The notes under the pieces: generated by a model | Databases searched by the model: none | Told to the model about the DNA's origin: nothing | Seen by the model: only the letters and a program-made list of their open reading frames with translations | Part shown: piece by piece, positions 30,000-37,263 of the stretch | Layout: every line of letters starts with the position of its first letter | Position numbering within the stretch: the first letter of the stretch is position 1 | Virus record (IMG/VR): IMGVR_UViG_3300042922_000265 | Span: 103,374-167,373 of that record | DNA length: 64,000 bases | Direction: 5' to 3' (one strand) | Source of the DNA: a virus | Program-made: the position numbers and the translations under genes

Positions 30000-30028
30000 A
30001 TACTACAGGGCGTTCTCTCGATAGTCTA
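30000..30028 (-). promoter_or_regulatory. promoter of the small secreted protein
   Basis: TAGACT, 17-bp spacer ending CCCTG, TAGTAT, then a 47-nt leader. TAGACN -35 boxes also occur at 19185, 41492, 44045 and 51072. Confidence 0.6.
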
Positions 30029-30035
30029 GCAGCTA

Positions 30036-30272
30036 TCAGTCCTCGTGTGTCACCTCCGCATTCATGGCCCAGGTGAGCAGGTGGGTCAGCACCGGCGCGG
30101 CATTGATGGTGACGACATCGGTGCTCGGCGGTTCACGCGTGGTCCAGTAAGTCACCTCGATCTCCGCACAACCCTGACGGAACTCCACGGTCTGGATGTC
30201 GCTGGGACTGATGGAGGGCCAGTCGTGGGCCGATTCGTAGACCTCGTTGCAGATGGCCCGCTTGATGCTCAC
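30036..30272 (-). CDS. hypothetical protein, 78 aa
   Basis: MSIKRAICNEVYESAHDWPS then beta-rich VEFRQGCAEIEVTYWTT. Start overlaps the upstream stop. Function unknown. Confidence 0.7.
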   Translation of the reverse strand: MSIKRAICNEVYESAHDWPSISPSDIQTVEFRQGCAEIEVTYWTTREPPSTDVVTINAAPVLTHLLTWAMNAEVTHED

Positions 30273-30433
30273 TTCTTCTCCTGGGCGTCAATCCATGCCC
30301 GGACAGCGGGACGCATACCGCCGTTGCGGTGCTCCTGGATGCGCTTGATGCGCGCCAGGTCAAGACGGTACTCGCCCCAGGCGAAGGTCAGCGCCCACCA
30401 GTGGCGCTCGAAGAAGTCATGCAGTCGGTTCAT
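30269..30433 (-). CDS. basic helical protein, 54 aa
   Basis: MNRLHDFFERHWWALTFAWG, then LDLARIKRIQEHRNGGMR. Coupled to the upstream gene by ATGA. Aromatic amphipathic N-terminus could associate with membrane. Function unknown. Confidence 0.65.
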   Translation of the reverse strand: MNRLHDFFERHWWALTFAWGEYRLDLARIKRIQEHRNGGMRPAVRAWIDAQEKK

Positions 30434-30747
30434 GCGTAATGCCTTTCTTCCAGAACGAAGGTGCCGGTGCGGATCAATTCGGAGACGACTTCCAACTTCC
30501 GACGCTTGATGTGCTTGGTGCACACGATCGGATGGCCGGGTTGACCAGAATCCCAGTGCCGATAGGTGGCGCGGCGGAGCTGGCCCGACACCGTGTACTC
30601 GATGTAGAGAGCCTCGTCAGTAGAGGTGACCAGCTCGACATACGTGCCGCCACTGCCGTGGTTGATGTCTCCGGATGCGTCACGAACCCACAACTTCTGC
30701 TGGCGGGTGACTTCGCTGATCTTCTTACGGTCGGTGTCGCGGCTCAT
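30430..30747 (-). CDS. hypothetical protein, 105 aa
   Basis: MSRDTDRKKISEVTRQQKL, then a beta-rich domain (GTYVELVTSTDEALYIEYTV). Predicted leaderless. Function unknown. Confidence 0.75.
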   Translation of the reverse strand: MSRDTDRKKISEVTRQQKLWVRDASGDINHGSGGTYVELVTSTDEALYIEYTVSGQLRRATYRHWDSGQPGHPIVCTKHIKRRKLEVVSELIRTGTFVLEERHYA

Positions 30748-30753
30748 GACTCA

Positions 30754-30782
30754 AGTATGACACAAGCTAGAACTTATTGCAA
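30754..30782 (-). promoter_or_regulatory. leaderless promoter, TTCTAG family
   Basis: TTGCAA, TAAG-TTCTAG-CTTGTGT spacer (17 bp), CATACT, TGAGTC, ATG. Confidence 0.85.
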
Positions 30783-30983
30783 GTCCTTGAGTGCGTTCTC
30801 CCACGCCACAGTGATCGCCAGGTCCTGGAATCCGAACTCCCACTCGACATGGCGGGCGAAGTCCTCCCAGTCGTCATAGTCGGGCACCAGACCGTTGTAG
30901 CAGTCCTTCGCGTGACCGTACCGATAGGAGTCGTATCCACAGGCCCAGCAGCCAGGGCCGAGCGTCAGGTCGCAGTCAGGCAT
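30774..30983 (-). CDS. acidic Cys-motif protein, 69 aa
   Basis: MPDCDLTLGPGCWACGYDSY with CWACG and a later HAKDC, a possible zinc site, then an acidic aromatic tail. Its 3' end overlaps the next promoter. TGATG start overlap. Confidence 0.68.
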   Translation of the reverse strand: MPDCDLTLGPGCWACGYDSYRYGHAKDCYNGLVPDYDDWEDFARHVEWEFGFQDLAITVAWENALKDLQ

Positions 30984-31198
30984 CAGAGATTCACCTTCAT
31001 CTGTGGCCACGCGGGCTTGAACCGCAGAAAGGCCATGCCGTTGACGCAGACCCAGATGCGACCATCGCTGGCCACCTGGACACCGACGTCGACCATCTTG
31101 CCCTCCTCGGCGAACCGGTTGATCTCGTCGATGATCTCGGCGTGGTTACAGATACCCAGGCTGCCCTGCTGATGGACCTCGGGATATTCGTCGATCAT
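30983..31198 (-). CDS. hypothetical protein, 71 aa
   Basis: MIDEYPEVHQQGSLGICNHA, helix EIIDEINRFAEEGKM, then GRIWVCVNGMAFLRF. ATGA overlap upstream. Function unknown. Confidence 0.66.
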   Translation of the reverse strand: MIDEYPEVHQQGSLGICNHAEIIDEINRFAEEGKMVDVGVQVASDGRIWVCVNGMAFLRFKPAWPQMKVNL

Positions 31199-31395
31199 GA
31201 GAGTCTGGTCACCTTGGCATGGGCGGACAGCTGGTTGATGTGCGGCTCCCCGGTACAACGCACTCCCGCTAAGCTAACCGCGCCCTCGGCGCTCACACGC
31301 ATCCACTCAACGGTAAACCAAATAGAGCCGATGAGCTGAACACGGTCACCGATCTGGATCTCGGTGGCCAGGACGACGCGGGCCGCGCCGATCAC
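31195..31395 (-). CDS. hypothetical beta-rich protein, 66 aa
   Basis: A GTG start overlapping the upstream stop: MIGAARVVLATEIQIGDRVQ, an SH3-like beta pattern with GSIWFTVEWMRVS. Function unknown. Confidence 0.62.
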   Translation of the reverse strand: MIGAARVVLATEIQIGDRVQLIGSIWFTVEWMRVSAEGAVSLAGVRCTGEPHINQLSAHAKVTRLS

Positions 31396-31544
31396 AGAGT
31401 CACCTCGGCGGCAATGATCGCCACCAGCATCGCGGCGGCCACGATGCCGCAACCGATGCCCATGTTGATCGCGGCTCCACCGATGACGAACCCGGCGATA
31501 GACAGTCCCGCCACGATCGCCAGCAGAGTCAGGATGAACGCCAT
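31392..31544 (-). CDS. 50-residue two-helix membrane protein
   Basis: MAFILTLLAIVAGLSIAGFV and a second hydrophobic run GIGCGIVAAAMLVAIIAA. TGATG start. Function unknown. Confidence 0.65.
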   Translation of the reverse strand: MAFILTLLAIVAGLSIAGFVIGGAAINMGIGCGIVAAAMLVAIIAAEVTL

Positions 31545-31804
31545 CAGGCACCGAACCGATCCAGCTCGTCGTGGATCTCGGCGTCGATGCTGTCCTCGAC
31601 GTCGGTGGTTTTGGAGAGGTCGCGGATGTGGACCTCGATGACGTCTTCGCTGTGGAAGGGGCGGACCATGACCGCGCCGCACTTGTCGCGGCAGACCGCG
31701 ATGATCTCGACGTGCTCGGTGCCCATCGCGACCTCTTCCTCCTGAGTGCGGTCAACGACGGTGTAGATGGCGGTCTCGTGGATCTTGAAGGTCTCGTTGC
31801 TCAT
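31544..31804 (-). CDS. hypothetical acidic protein, 86 aa
   Basis: MSNETFKIHETAIYTVVDRT, then a CRDKCGA pair and acidic tail. Predicted leaderless. The MSNET opening also occurs at 40734. Function unknown. Confidence 0.74.
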   Translation of the reverse strand: MSNETFKIHETAIYTVVDRTQEEEVAMGTEHVEIIAVCRDKCGAVMVRPFHSEDVIEVHIRDLSKTTDVEDSIDAEIHDELDRFGA

Positions 31805-31807
31805 GAC

Positions 31808-32002
31808 TCAAGTATGACAGACACTAGAACGATATGCAAGTCTTTCGGCTCGCATTCTCTCGTGCACCATGTCCGGTGACATGCAGCTGTCGCAGGCCCA
31901 GACGCCCAGAGCGGGCCATTCCGGGGGCACCCAGTGGGCACCAGGTGAGCGGCAGGCCGAACAGATGCCCAGCCCGACGCTCACCCCGGTGATCGGTCGC
32001 AT
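31808..32002 (-). CDS. zinc-knuckle protein, 64 aa
   Basis: CSAC at 15-18 and CDSC at 37-40 form a probable four-Cys zinc site. The start follows the stop of the next gene as TAAATG. The 3' end lies within the promoter at 31811-31839. Confidence 0.7.
   Translation of the reverse strand: MRPITGVSVGLGICSACRSPGAHWVPPEWPALGVWACDSCMSPDMVHERMRAERLAYRSSVCHT
31811..31839 (-). promoter_or_regulatory. leaderless promoter, TTCTAG family
   Basis: TTGCAT, ATCG-TTCTAG-TGTCTGT spacer, CATACT, TGAGTC, ATG at 31804. Confidence 0.85.
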
Positions 32003-32698
32003 TTACTTGGCCGCGTGCGAACGCAGGGCGTTCGACTTGGTGACCGTGACGCGCTGACCGCAGTCGTTGCAGATGCCGTAGTTACCGGCGCAGTAGCCCA
32101 GGCGGGCGGTCGCGCGATCGTAGTTGTGGGTCAGCGAGCCCTTGCACTTGCTGGCCTCGGCAGCCGCCTTCTTCTCAGCCTTGGCCTTGGCCTCGGGCGA
32201 GACGAACATCTTGGTCGGCTGGGCCAGGATCTCGACCGGAGCGGAGGGGAAGCACACGGTGCAGGCCATGCAGCCAGCGGCCTCGACGATCTCGGCCTCG
32301 TCCTTGCCCGAGTAGTCGATCATCCAGGCGTACTGCGTGGTGATGAAGCAGGTGCTGCAGTTCATCGAGCTGTGCACGTGGCCGTTGCTGTTGCTCACCA
32401 GGAAGGCGCGGCTCCAGCCACCACGGCGGACGTACTCGTTCTCGTAGGGCAGGGCCTCGGCCTTGATGGGCACCAGCTGCTCGCGCAGCGCGGGGATGCG
32501 GGCCTCGTACTTCTCGGCCAGACCATCGTAGTGCTTGAAGCCCTGCTTGACCGCCTTACGGGCGCTGCGAGCCTTGTCGTTGATGTCAGCGATCTGGGTC
32601 TGCACGGCGTTGATGCGACCCCAGATCTCAGAGAGGATGGTGTCGATCTCGGCGGGGGTCATGATGGTCAGGTCGGCGGTGGCGGTTCCGTTGCTCAT
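32003..32698 (-). CDS. conserved actinophage zinc-binding protein, 231 aa
   Basis: Helical N-terminal half, then RGGWSRAFLVSNSNGHVHSS, NCSTCFITTQYAW, VEAAGCMACTVCFPSAPVE, and a C-terminal CKGSL...ICNDCGQRV. This set of blocks is common in proteins of unknown function in mycobacteriophages and Gordonia phages. At least six Cys are positioned for zinc. Predicted leaderless. Confidence 0.82.
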   Translation of the reverse strand: MSNGTATADLTIMTPAEIDTILSEIWGRINAVQTQIADINDKARSARKAVKQGFKHYDGLAEKYEARIPALREQLVPIKAEALPYENEYVRRGGWSRAFLVSNSNGHVHSSMNCSTCFITTQYAWMIDYSGKDEAEIVEAAGCMACTVCFPSAPVEILAQPTKMFVSPEAKAKAEKKAAAEASKCKGSLTHNYDRATARLGYCAGNYGICNDCGQRVTVTKSNALRSHAAK

Positions 32699-32704
32699 GC
32701 ATTA

Positions 32705-32734
32705 ACTATAGCATAGTAGAACTTTTACACGCAA
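32705..32734 (-). promoter_or_regulatory. leaderless promoter, TTCTAG-like
   Basis: TTGCGT, 18-bp spacer with TTCTAC, TATAGT, TAATGC, ATG at 32698. Confidence 0.75.
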
Positions 32735-32907
32735 GTCCTGCGCTGAAGACCCTTCAAGATGATCCGCCAGGACGGCGGCTCGGTGAGCAGACGTTCATGG
32801 TCGTAGTCGTAGACCGGGAACATCACCGACCACTCATGGCCACAATCGCACGGCAGGCCATCGGCACGCACACGCGCGCAGATGCTGCACTCCATCTGGG
32901 CCATCAT
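32725..32907 (-). CDS. zinc-knuckle protein, 60 aa
   Basis: MMAQMECSICARVRADGLPC with CDCGHEW: a compact Cys/His site at the N-terminus, then an alpha/beta tail. ATGA overlap upstream; the end overlaps the next promoter. Function unknown. Confidence 0.68.
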   Translation of the reverse strand: MMAQMECSICARVRADGLPCDCGHEWSVMFPVYDYDHERLLTEPPSWRIILKGLQRRTCV

Positions 32908-33185
32908 TTGTGCCGCGCGCGTTCTCTGCTGCTCTTCGGCATCCGTTCGATCGTCTTGATCAGAGCGCGCTTGCGCCAGTTATACCAGCGCACCTTCTCC
33001 CAGTTGCGGCCAATGCCACCAGCCCAGGTGATGCCGCGCATCGAGTACTTGTACCAGTACCGACCGCAGCCATCGCATTGCCAGATCGATCCCACCGGGC
33101 GGTCACAACCGTAGCTGCCCGGATAGTCGCATTGGTGGCCATAGTCCACAGGCGGAGGCACAGGGGCGCGGTAGATGTCACCCAC
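32904..33185 (-). CDS. Cys-rich basic protein, 93 aa
   Basis: The GTG at 33185 is chosen because it follows the upstream gene closely. HQCDYPGSYGCDRPVGS and WQCDGCGRYWYK give a four-Cys zinc ribbon; the tail WRKRALIKTIERMPKSSRE is basic. Probably binds nucleic acid; unproven. Confidence 0.66.
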   Translation of the reverse strand: MGDIYRAPVPPPVDYGHQCDYPGSYGCDRPVGSIWQCDGCGRYWYKYSMRGITWAGGIGRNWEKVRWYNWRKRALIKTIERMPKSSRERARHK

Positions 33186-33324
33186 GAGCGTCCGCCCATT
33201 CCTTGGGCATGAAGCCACCCGAGGACAGCCAGGTGTCGAGCTGGATGGCGAACGTGGCCGCCTCCTCCCAGTCGTCACGGTTGACGGCGTCGCGCAGGTT
33301 GGTCAGAACGGCATCGGGGTCCAT
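33178..33324 (-). CDS. 48-residue helical protein
   Basis: MDPDAVLTNLRDAVNRDDWE with a second helix EAATFAIQLDTWLSS. TGATG start overlap, 8-nt overlap with the next gene. Function unknown. Confidence 0.62.
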   Translation of the reverse strand: MDPDAVLTNLRDAVNRDDWEEAATFAIQLDTWLSSGGFMPKEWADARG

Positions 33325-33566
33325 CAGTCTTCTTCCTGTCCGGTGAGCTTGTTGATGCGGTAGTAGTTCGGTCCCGAACGCCAGCCCGCAGGCCGGTCAT
33401 CGGTGGTGCGCTTACAGCAGGGCAGCTCAAACACCGAGCAGTCGGTATAGCGCTGCAGCACCTTGGCGGCACCGAGATCGAAGATCTGCCCGCACGTGCA
33501 GCGCGCGGGAAAGTTCATGCCCTTGATCTCGGCCAGATGATCAGGCCGATAGTAGGGCAGCGTCAC
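33324..33566 (-). CDS. zinc-ribbon protein, 80 aa
   Basis: CTCG at 23-26 and LPCCKRTTD form a zinc-ribbon-like pair. GTG start overlapping the upstream stop. Function unknown. Confidence 0.68.
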   Translation of the reverse strand: MTLPYYRPDHLAEIKGMNFPARCTCGQIFDLGAAKVLQRYTDCSVFELPCCKRTTDDRPAGWRSGPNYYRINKLTGQEED

Positions 33567-33859
33567 GGCCTCGCTCCGATCGCGCGCACCGGGAACTTCG
33601 GTTTCCAGTCCATCAGCGTTCGGTAGTCGGTGGTGTCTTCCTCGGTCGCCTCAGCACCGTAGTGATACATGTAGCCCTCGGCGTTGGTCAGGTAGTACGA
33701 GATCCCGATCAGGTCACCCTGGTCAGTCGCGGCGGTGAGGAACACGGTCCCGGCATCATCGACACAGGCCAGCTCGGCCACCACGGCCTCGTCGTAGTTC
33801 ATCACCGTGATGCGCTCATGCAGCTCCTCCTCGGTGGAGAAGATCCTGACCTCGCTCAT
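33563..33859 (-). CDS. hypothetical protein, 98 aa
   Basis: MSEVRIFSTEEELHERITVM, beta-rich with FLTAATDQGDLIGISYYLTN. Function unknown; overlaps neighbours by ATGA. Confidence 0.7.
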   Translation of the reverse strand: MSEVRIFSTEEELHERITVMNYDEAVVAELACVDDAGTVFLTAATDQGDLIGISYYLTNAEGYMYHYGAEATEEDTTDYRTLMDWKPKFPVRAIGARP

Positions 33860-33957
33860 CCAAACACCTCATCCAGGATGCCCTCGATGACATTGCCGAT
33901 GCCCCTAGCGATAGCCCGGAAGAAGTTGGCGACCCTGCGCCCCGCTCGGCGGATCAT
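33856..33957 (-). CDS. 33-residue amphipathic peptide
   Basis: MIRRAGRRVANFFRAIARGI then GNVIEGILDEVFG: a basic amphipathic helix that could bind membranes or nucleic acid. ATGA overlaps at both ends. Confidence 0.55.
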   Translation of the reverse strand: MIRRAGRRVANFFRAIARGIGNVIEGILDEVFG

Positions 33958-34190
33958 GGCTTGGCCGTCAGTCTGTCGACCACAGCGGGACGCTTGGCCT
34001 GCTTGGGCGAGGTGATGCGCTGACCGCTGGTCAAAGTCGCCCCGGTGATCTTGTTGGCCCGGATGCGGATCTGCACCCGTTCGTTGCCGCGTTCGTAGAC
34101 GCGGGTCCACCAACCCAACAGACCGGTGCTCTGGCGCTTCCAGCCGTTGTTCTCGGCCAGCTTGTCGATGTCGTTCAATGTGTCTGCCAC
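33954..34190 (-). CDS. hypothetical basic protein, 78 aa
   Basis: A GTG start directly after the tRNA-like element at 34193-34297, with no clear ribosome site; a later start is possible. MADTLNDIDKLAENNGWKRQ, then VQIRIRANKITGATLTSGQR. Function unknown. Confidence 0.62.
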   Translation of the reverse strand: MADTLNDIDKLAENNGWKRQSTGLLGWWTRVYERGNERVQIRIRANKITGATLTSGQRITSPKQAKRPAVVDRLTAKP

Positions 34191-34192
34191 GT

Positions 34193-34297
34193 GCCCGTCA
34201 GGGAGTCGAACCCCGCCAGCACTCGGATCACGCGGTCAAGCGAAGGTCCTAGACCCTCTCCCTACGTGTCTTCGCTTCCAGCCCTCGCTGGACGAGC
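34193..34297 (-). ncRNA. tRNA-like RNA with oversized anticodon loop
   Basis: Acceptor GCTCGTC/GACGGGC, compact D-arm CCAGC-GAGG-GCTGG, then an 8-bp stem AAGCGAAG/CTTCGCTT enclosing about 24 bases, and a T-arm (C)GGGG-TTCGACT-CCCT(G). Inside the large loop a smaller hairpin presents TCTAGGA. It may be a tRNA with an insertion, or part of a longer structured RNA from the promoter at 34825. Confidence 0.45.
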
Positions 34298-34824
34298 TTG
34301 CCCGGATGAGCGCCGGGACTTGGTGATGCGATCAGGCCCTGAAGGAGGCTGGTTCCCGGCGGCTTCTATTCCGGGGCCTCTAGGTCTATTATCGCGGTTC
34401 TCACGTAGCTCTCCCTTCCCGTGGGTGGATCGGTGCGCATCAACAACTCAACAGAGAATCTGGCCAGCGAACCCTTGCTTACCCTCCCCGCTTTGTGCGC
34501 ACGCCACGGTTCTTCTCGGTCATCAGGTCTGCTGTTTGACACGGACACTTCACGGTGCATGGGGTCATGACTCCCCACTTACTCCGGCTCGGCCCTCGAC
34601 TTCGCTCCCCGTCTCCATGCTCTCCTCCACCGTTCGTTCAGGGATCGCTCTCCTGCTGGCCGGGCTCACCGTCTCGCGGATACCGCACAATGCGGGATCG
34701 TTGTACCTGGGGTCTTGCGCAGCGCTGGGAGAGTCGTGGTCGTTAGCCGTCAGCGGTGGGATCTCGGAGTTGGTTGGAAGGCACCTCGTCGGTCCAGATT
34801 CTCTGTTCGGTTGTCGATGGTTCA
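34298..34824 (-). other. transcribed gene-free region, possible structured RNA
   Basis: 527 nt between the tRNA-like element and the promoter at 34825-34853. No convincing protein gene. It contains a CACCGATCCACCCAC leader like that before the ParB-like gene, followed by an SD and a 12-codon frame (34366-34404). The segment ACGGACA at 34541-34547 could pair over 7 bp with the bases flanking the T-arm at 34192, giving a 356-nt unit of tmRNA-like size; this is speculative. Confidence 0.35.
34366..34404 (-). CDS. possible 12-codon leader peptide
   Basis: GTG-started frame MRTAIIDLEAPE with AAGGGAG 8 nt upstream and a leader resembling the one before the ParB-like gene. Too short to be sure. Confidence 0.2.
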   Translation of the reverse strand: MRTAIIDLEAPE

Positions 34825-34853
34825 AGTATAGCAGCTCCTAGAAGGAACTACAA
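34825..34853 (-). promoter_or_regulatory. promoter of the 34 kb tRNA-like/ncRNA region
   Basis: TTGTAG, TTCC-TTCTAG-GAGCTGC spacer (17 bp), TATACT. No start codon follows at the leaderless distance, so it should make a non-coding transcript. Its -35 TAG is also the stop of the gene at 34848. Confidence 0.75.
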
Positions 34854-35009
34854 CCCTGCTGAGCGGTTGGCTGCTCGCATCTGCGCCTGGGCAGAACGGT
34901 TCGACGTGAACACGCCCTTCACCTCGACAGAGAGGACCTTGCCCTCATCGTCACGCTTCACCGTGACGAGATTGCCCTGGCGGTTGATGTAGTGGCCTGC
35001 GTTGCTCAT
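34848..35009 (-). CDS. hypothetical protein, 53 aa
   Basis: MSNAGHYINRQGNLVTVKRD, beta-hairpin then basic helix QAQMRAANRSAGL. Predicted leaderless; ends in TAG within the next promoter. Function unknown. Confidence 0.68.
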   Translation of the reverse strand: MSNAGHYINRQGNLVTVKRDDEGKVLSVEVKGVFTSNRSAQAQMRAANRSAGL

Positions 35010-35015
35010 ACATCA

Positions 35016-35044
35016 AGTATGGCATAGCTCCTAGAATAATGCAA
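35016..35044 (-). promoter_or_regulatory. leaderless promoter, TTCTAG family
   Basis: TTGCAT, 17-bp spacer with TTCTAG, CATACT, TGATGT, ATG at 35009. Confidence 0.8.
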
Positions 35045-35054
35045 GCCCCTAGAG

Positions 35055-35375
35055 CTAACCAGTTTCAGACTGCTCTTCGCCCAGGTCAAGGCACCCAAGG
35101 CGCACCTGGTAGGCGCGCGGATTGGCCGGTTGGCTGGTCAGATGGAAGTGCATTCCGCACGGATAGACACGCATGGTGTGACCCAGGGTGCGACCGGCCA
35201 GCACCGCTGCCGACTCGGCCTCACGACGGACGTAGTAGCGGACCTTCTCCGGGTTGCGGCACTTCCCCGGCTGGACACGGCCCGTGCGCTGTGAAGGCAG
35301 CGGCGGGAACGGCACCACCTCCACGTAGTTCTTTCCCTTGGGCTGCTTGGGACCCTTACCACGCCTTTTGGACAC
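35055..35375 (-). CDS. basic hypothetical protein, 106 aa
   Basis: Lys/Pro-rich start MSKRRGKGPKQPKGKNY, then an alpha/beta part (VRREAESAAVLAGRTLGHTM). Overlaps the upstream gene by 20 nt. A ribosome- or DNA-binding role is possible. Function unknown. Confidence 0.7.
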   Translation of the reverse strand: MSKRRGKGPKQPKGKNYVEVVPFPPLPSQRTGRVQPGKCRNPEKVRYYVRREAESAAVLAGRTLGHTMRVYPCGMHFHLTSQPANPRAYQVRLGCLDLGEEQSETG

Positions 35376-35778
35376 CCCGACCCCCGTAGATCAGCGCTCG
35401 TGTCATCACGTCGAAGCAGGGCTCGCACAGTCGCATCTCCTTGAGCCCACGCATGGTGGGAAACGAGCCACCATGGGTGGCCTCGATAGCCCGGAGGCGG
35501 TTCAGGTAGCCCTGGTCGCTCAAGAAGTCCTTGAAGTCGGTCCAGACCTTCACCTTGGGCAGGCACAGCTCGCACGCCTTGTGCCAGGCGTACTGCTCGG
35601 CCAGCTGGTTGAACAGATGCCAGTCGTAGGTGCCTCGGTGACTGTGACCACGACCGAACACCGCGTTGCCGTCCTTGGCCGGGAACTTCTTGACCAGGTC
35701 CTGCGGGATGACTACCCAATGGCCCTTCTTGTCCGGGGCGATCGGATACGGGTAGGTGCCACGGTGCTTACCTGTCAT
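35356..35778 (-). CDS. hypothetical protein with two Cys pairs, 140 aa
   Basis: MTGKHRGTYPYPIAPDKKGH, a middle with HKACELCLPKVK and a later RLCEPCFDVM; the CELC and CEPC pairs suggest a zinc site. ATGA overlap with the upstream gene. Function unknown. Confidence 0.7.
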   Translation of the reverse strand: MTGKHRGTYPYPIAPDKKGHWVVIPQDLVKKFPAKDGNAVFGRGHSHRGTYDWHLFNQLAEQYAWHKACELCLPKVKVWTDFKDFLSDQGYLNRLRAIEATHGGSFPTMRGLKEMRLCEPCFDVMTRALIYGGRGVQKAW

Positions 35779-36083
35779 GACCGGTTCGTCCAGCTGGTTG
35801 CGGTGTTGGCCGGGCGTTGGCACACTCCGGTGCAGAAGCACGGCTGCCCCTCATTGGGGCAACGAGGTCGCTCTTCCTCAACCTTGGGGAAGAGCGCACC
35901 GGGCAACAGTGTCGGTGCCAGCTCATCCTCCTGTGGTGCATGCTCGCGCCCGTACGCCATGATCGCCTCGAACTCGTCCTTGGACAGCCCGATGCGCCGA
36001 CCGGGCCGGGAGAACTCGATCCAGACCACCGGGAACTCGGTGCCGTTGTACTCGGTCACCTTGTCGACCTTCAGCTCAGCCAT
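35775..36083 (-). CDS. hypothetical protein with C-terminal Cys cluster, 102 aa
   Basis: Beta-rich N-terminus (VTEYNGTEFPVVWIEFSRPG), helix DEFEAIMAYGREHA, and CPNEGQPCFCTGVC near the end, a dense Cys cluster. Function unknown. Confidence 0.7.
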   Translation of the reverse strand: MAELKVDKVTEYNGTEFPVVWIEFSRPGRRIGLSKDEFEAIMAYGREHAPQEDELAPTLLPGALFPKVEEERPRCPNEGQPCFCTGVCQRPANTATSWTNRS

Positions 36084-36343
36084 CAGATCGCCTCCGAGTC
36101 GTATTGGACATAGAGCACGCCGTTGCGCACGGCGGTGTCGAAGTTCTCACCGAACGTAAGGTAGCGGCCTGCGCGGATATGCGTGGCGACCAGAGAAGGA
36201 TTGGCCACTGGCACCGGATAGACCGCCCAGGTGAGCGGGCGTTCCTTCAGCGCGCTGGCGAAGCGCTTGAGCACCGCACGGTGCTCCCGGCGAGGCGGGA
36301 AGGTGTCTTCGGGCAGCTGGTCGACGAACCGGAATGCGCTCAT
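36083..36343 (-). CDS. hypothetical protein, 86 aa
   Basis: Helix REHRAVLKRFASALKERP, then AVYPVPVANPSLVATHIRAG and a closing strand GVLYVQYD. This layout recurs in small actinophage proteins. Function unknown. Confidence 0.7.
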   Translation of the reverse strand: MSAFRFVDQLPEDTFPPRREHRAVLKRFASALKERPLTWAVYPVPVANPSLVATHIRAGRYLTFGENFDTAVRNGVLYVQYDSEAI

Positions 36344-36537
36344 CGCATGGCCGCCTGCTGCTGGGCGATCATCGAACGGACGTAGGGATCATTGGCGATA
36401 CGGTCCAGCAAGCGCGTACGCCCACCATGCACCCAGTTGGCGTCGTCGATCTTGCGCGGGTCGCACTCCTGAGAGGGCAGGACGCCGCAGTCCGGGCACT
36501 GGAATTGCTTGGACTCGGTCACCCGAGAGAATGTCAT
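36340..36537 (-). CDS. zinc-knuckle protein, 65 aa
   Basis: FQCPDCGVLPSQECDP followed by HGGRTRLLDRI. The Cys spacing and following His/Arg helix match the protein at 22525-22728, so these are likely paralogues. Confidence 0.7.
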   Translation of the reverse strand: MTFSRVTESKQFQCPDCGVLPSQECDPRKIDDANWVHGGRTRLLDRIANDPYVRSMIAQQQAAMR

Positions 36538-36743
36538 GTCCTGTCCTGCTCCTTCTTCATGTCTTTCAGCTGCTTGATGCGGTCCTTGCAGGTGGCGATG
36601 CCCTCGGTGGCCCGGCTCTCCATCTGATCAGCCAGGGTGACGTAATGCTGGTGATGCTCACGCATCTGCTTGGCCTGGCGAACTTCCTCCACGTTGCACT
36701 TCAGCGTCCACTCCGCGCTGCGGATGAGAGTGTCGATGTCCAT
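36534..36743 (-). CDS. helical protein, 69 aa
   Basis: MDIDTLIRSAEWTLKCNVEE, then coiled QAKQMREHHQHYV and CKDRIKQLKDMKK. AAGGAGTAGCGG lies upstream of the ATG at 36743. Function unknown. Confidence 0.68.
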   Translation of the reverse strand: MDIDTLIRSAEWTLKCNVEEVRQAKQMREHHQHYVTLADQMESRATEGIATCKDRIKQLKDMKKEQDRT

Positions 36744-36751
36744 TATAGCCG

Positions 36752-37168
36752 CTACTCCTTCTCGCGGATACGGAACGGCAGAATCTTCCACAGCCGCACT
36801 TGGGCTGCCAACAGCGACTTGTCCGTGCTGGAGTCAGCTCCCAGCTCGATGCCGGTGGGCTTGTGGATGAGTTGAACCGACCAAGCGCCGCCAGGGACAG
36901 CCTCCGGGGTGATGTCCCACACGACATCTGCGCCGTCGATCTCCGGCGGATCAGTGAGGGTGGTGCTGGCAGTCTCAAACAGGGTCTCGATGCCCAGCAG
37001 CTCGGCGAAGCGCGACCAGGGGATGATCACCGCACCAGGGTTGGAGTGATCGTCCTGGTAGACCATCACCGTGCCCTGCTTCTCCTCCACGAACTCGATC
37101 AGCCGGGTGACGCTGTCCGAGGACAGAGGCATCACCGCCTGGCGCAGATTGGTCAGTGGTTCTCTCAT
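36752..37168 (-). CDS. hypothetical protein, 138 aa
   Basis: Start MREPLTNLRQAVMPLSSDSV overlaps the upstream stop (ATGA). Helical N-terminus, central PGAVIIPWSRFAELLGIETL, beta-rich C-terminus. Function unknown. Confidence 0.72.
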   Translation of the reverse strand: MREPLTNLRQAVMPLSSDSVTRLIEFVEEKQGTVMVYQDDHSNPGAVIIPWSRFAELLGIETLFETASTTLTDPPEIDGADVVWDITPEAVPGGAWSVQLIHKPTGIELGADSSTDKSLLAAQVRLWKILPFRIREKE

Positions 37169-37263
37169 GCGAGCGCTCCTGTGATGATGTTGATGATGGT
37201 CATGAGCAGGACGCCGCAGGCGACCCCCATGGTGAAGATGATCCAGAACCACTGACGAATCAT
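37165..37263 (-). CDS. 32-residue membrane peptide
   Basis: MIRQWFWIIFTMGVACGVLL followed by MTIINIITGALA, one helix. Overlaps both neighbours. Function unknown. Confidence 0.55.
   Translation of the reverse strand: MIRQWFWIIFTMGVACGVLLMTIINIITGALA

Noticed and set aside
34565-34825. 86-codon frame directly after the promoter at 34825
   Set aside because: The only start at the promoter would be a TTG overlapping the -10 box, and the composition is not protein-like. I treat the region as non-coding.
36743-36749. TATAAT next to the ATG at 36743 as a leaderless promoter
   Set aside because: The hexamer overlaps the ATG itself, so transcription would begin inside the gene, and a good ribosome site is present upstream.
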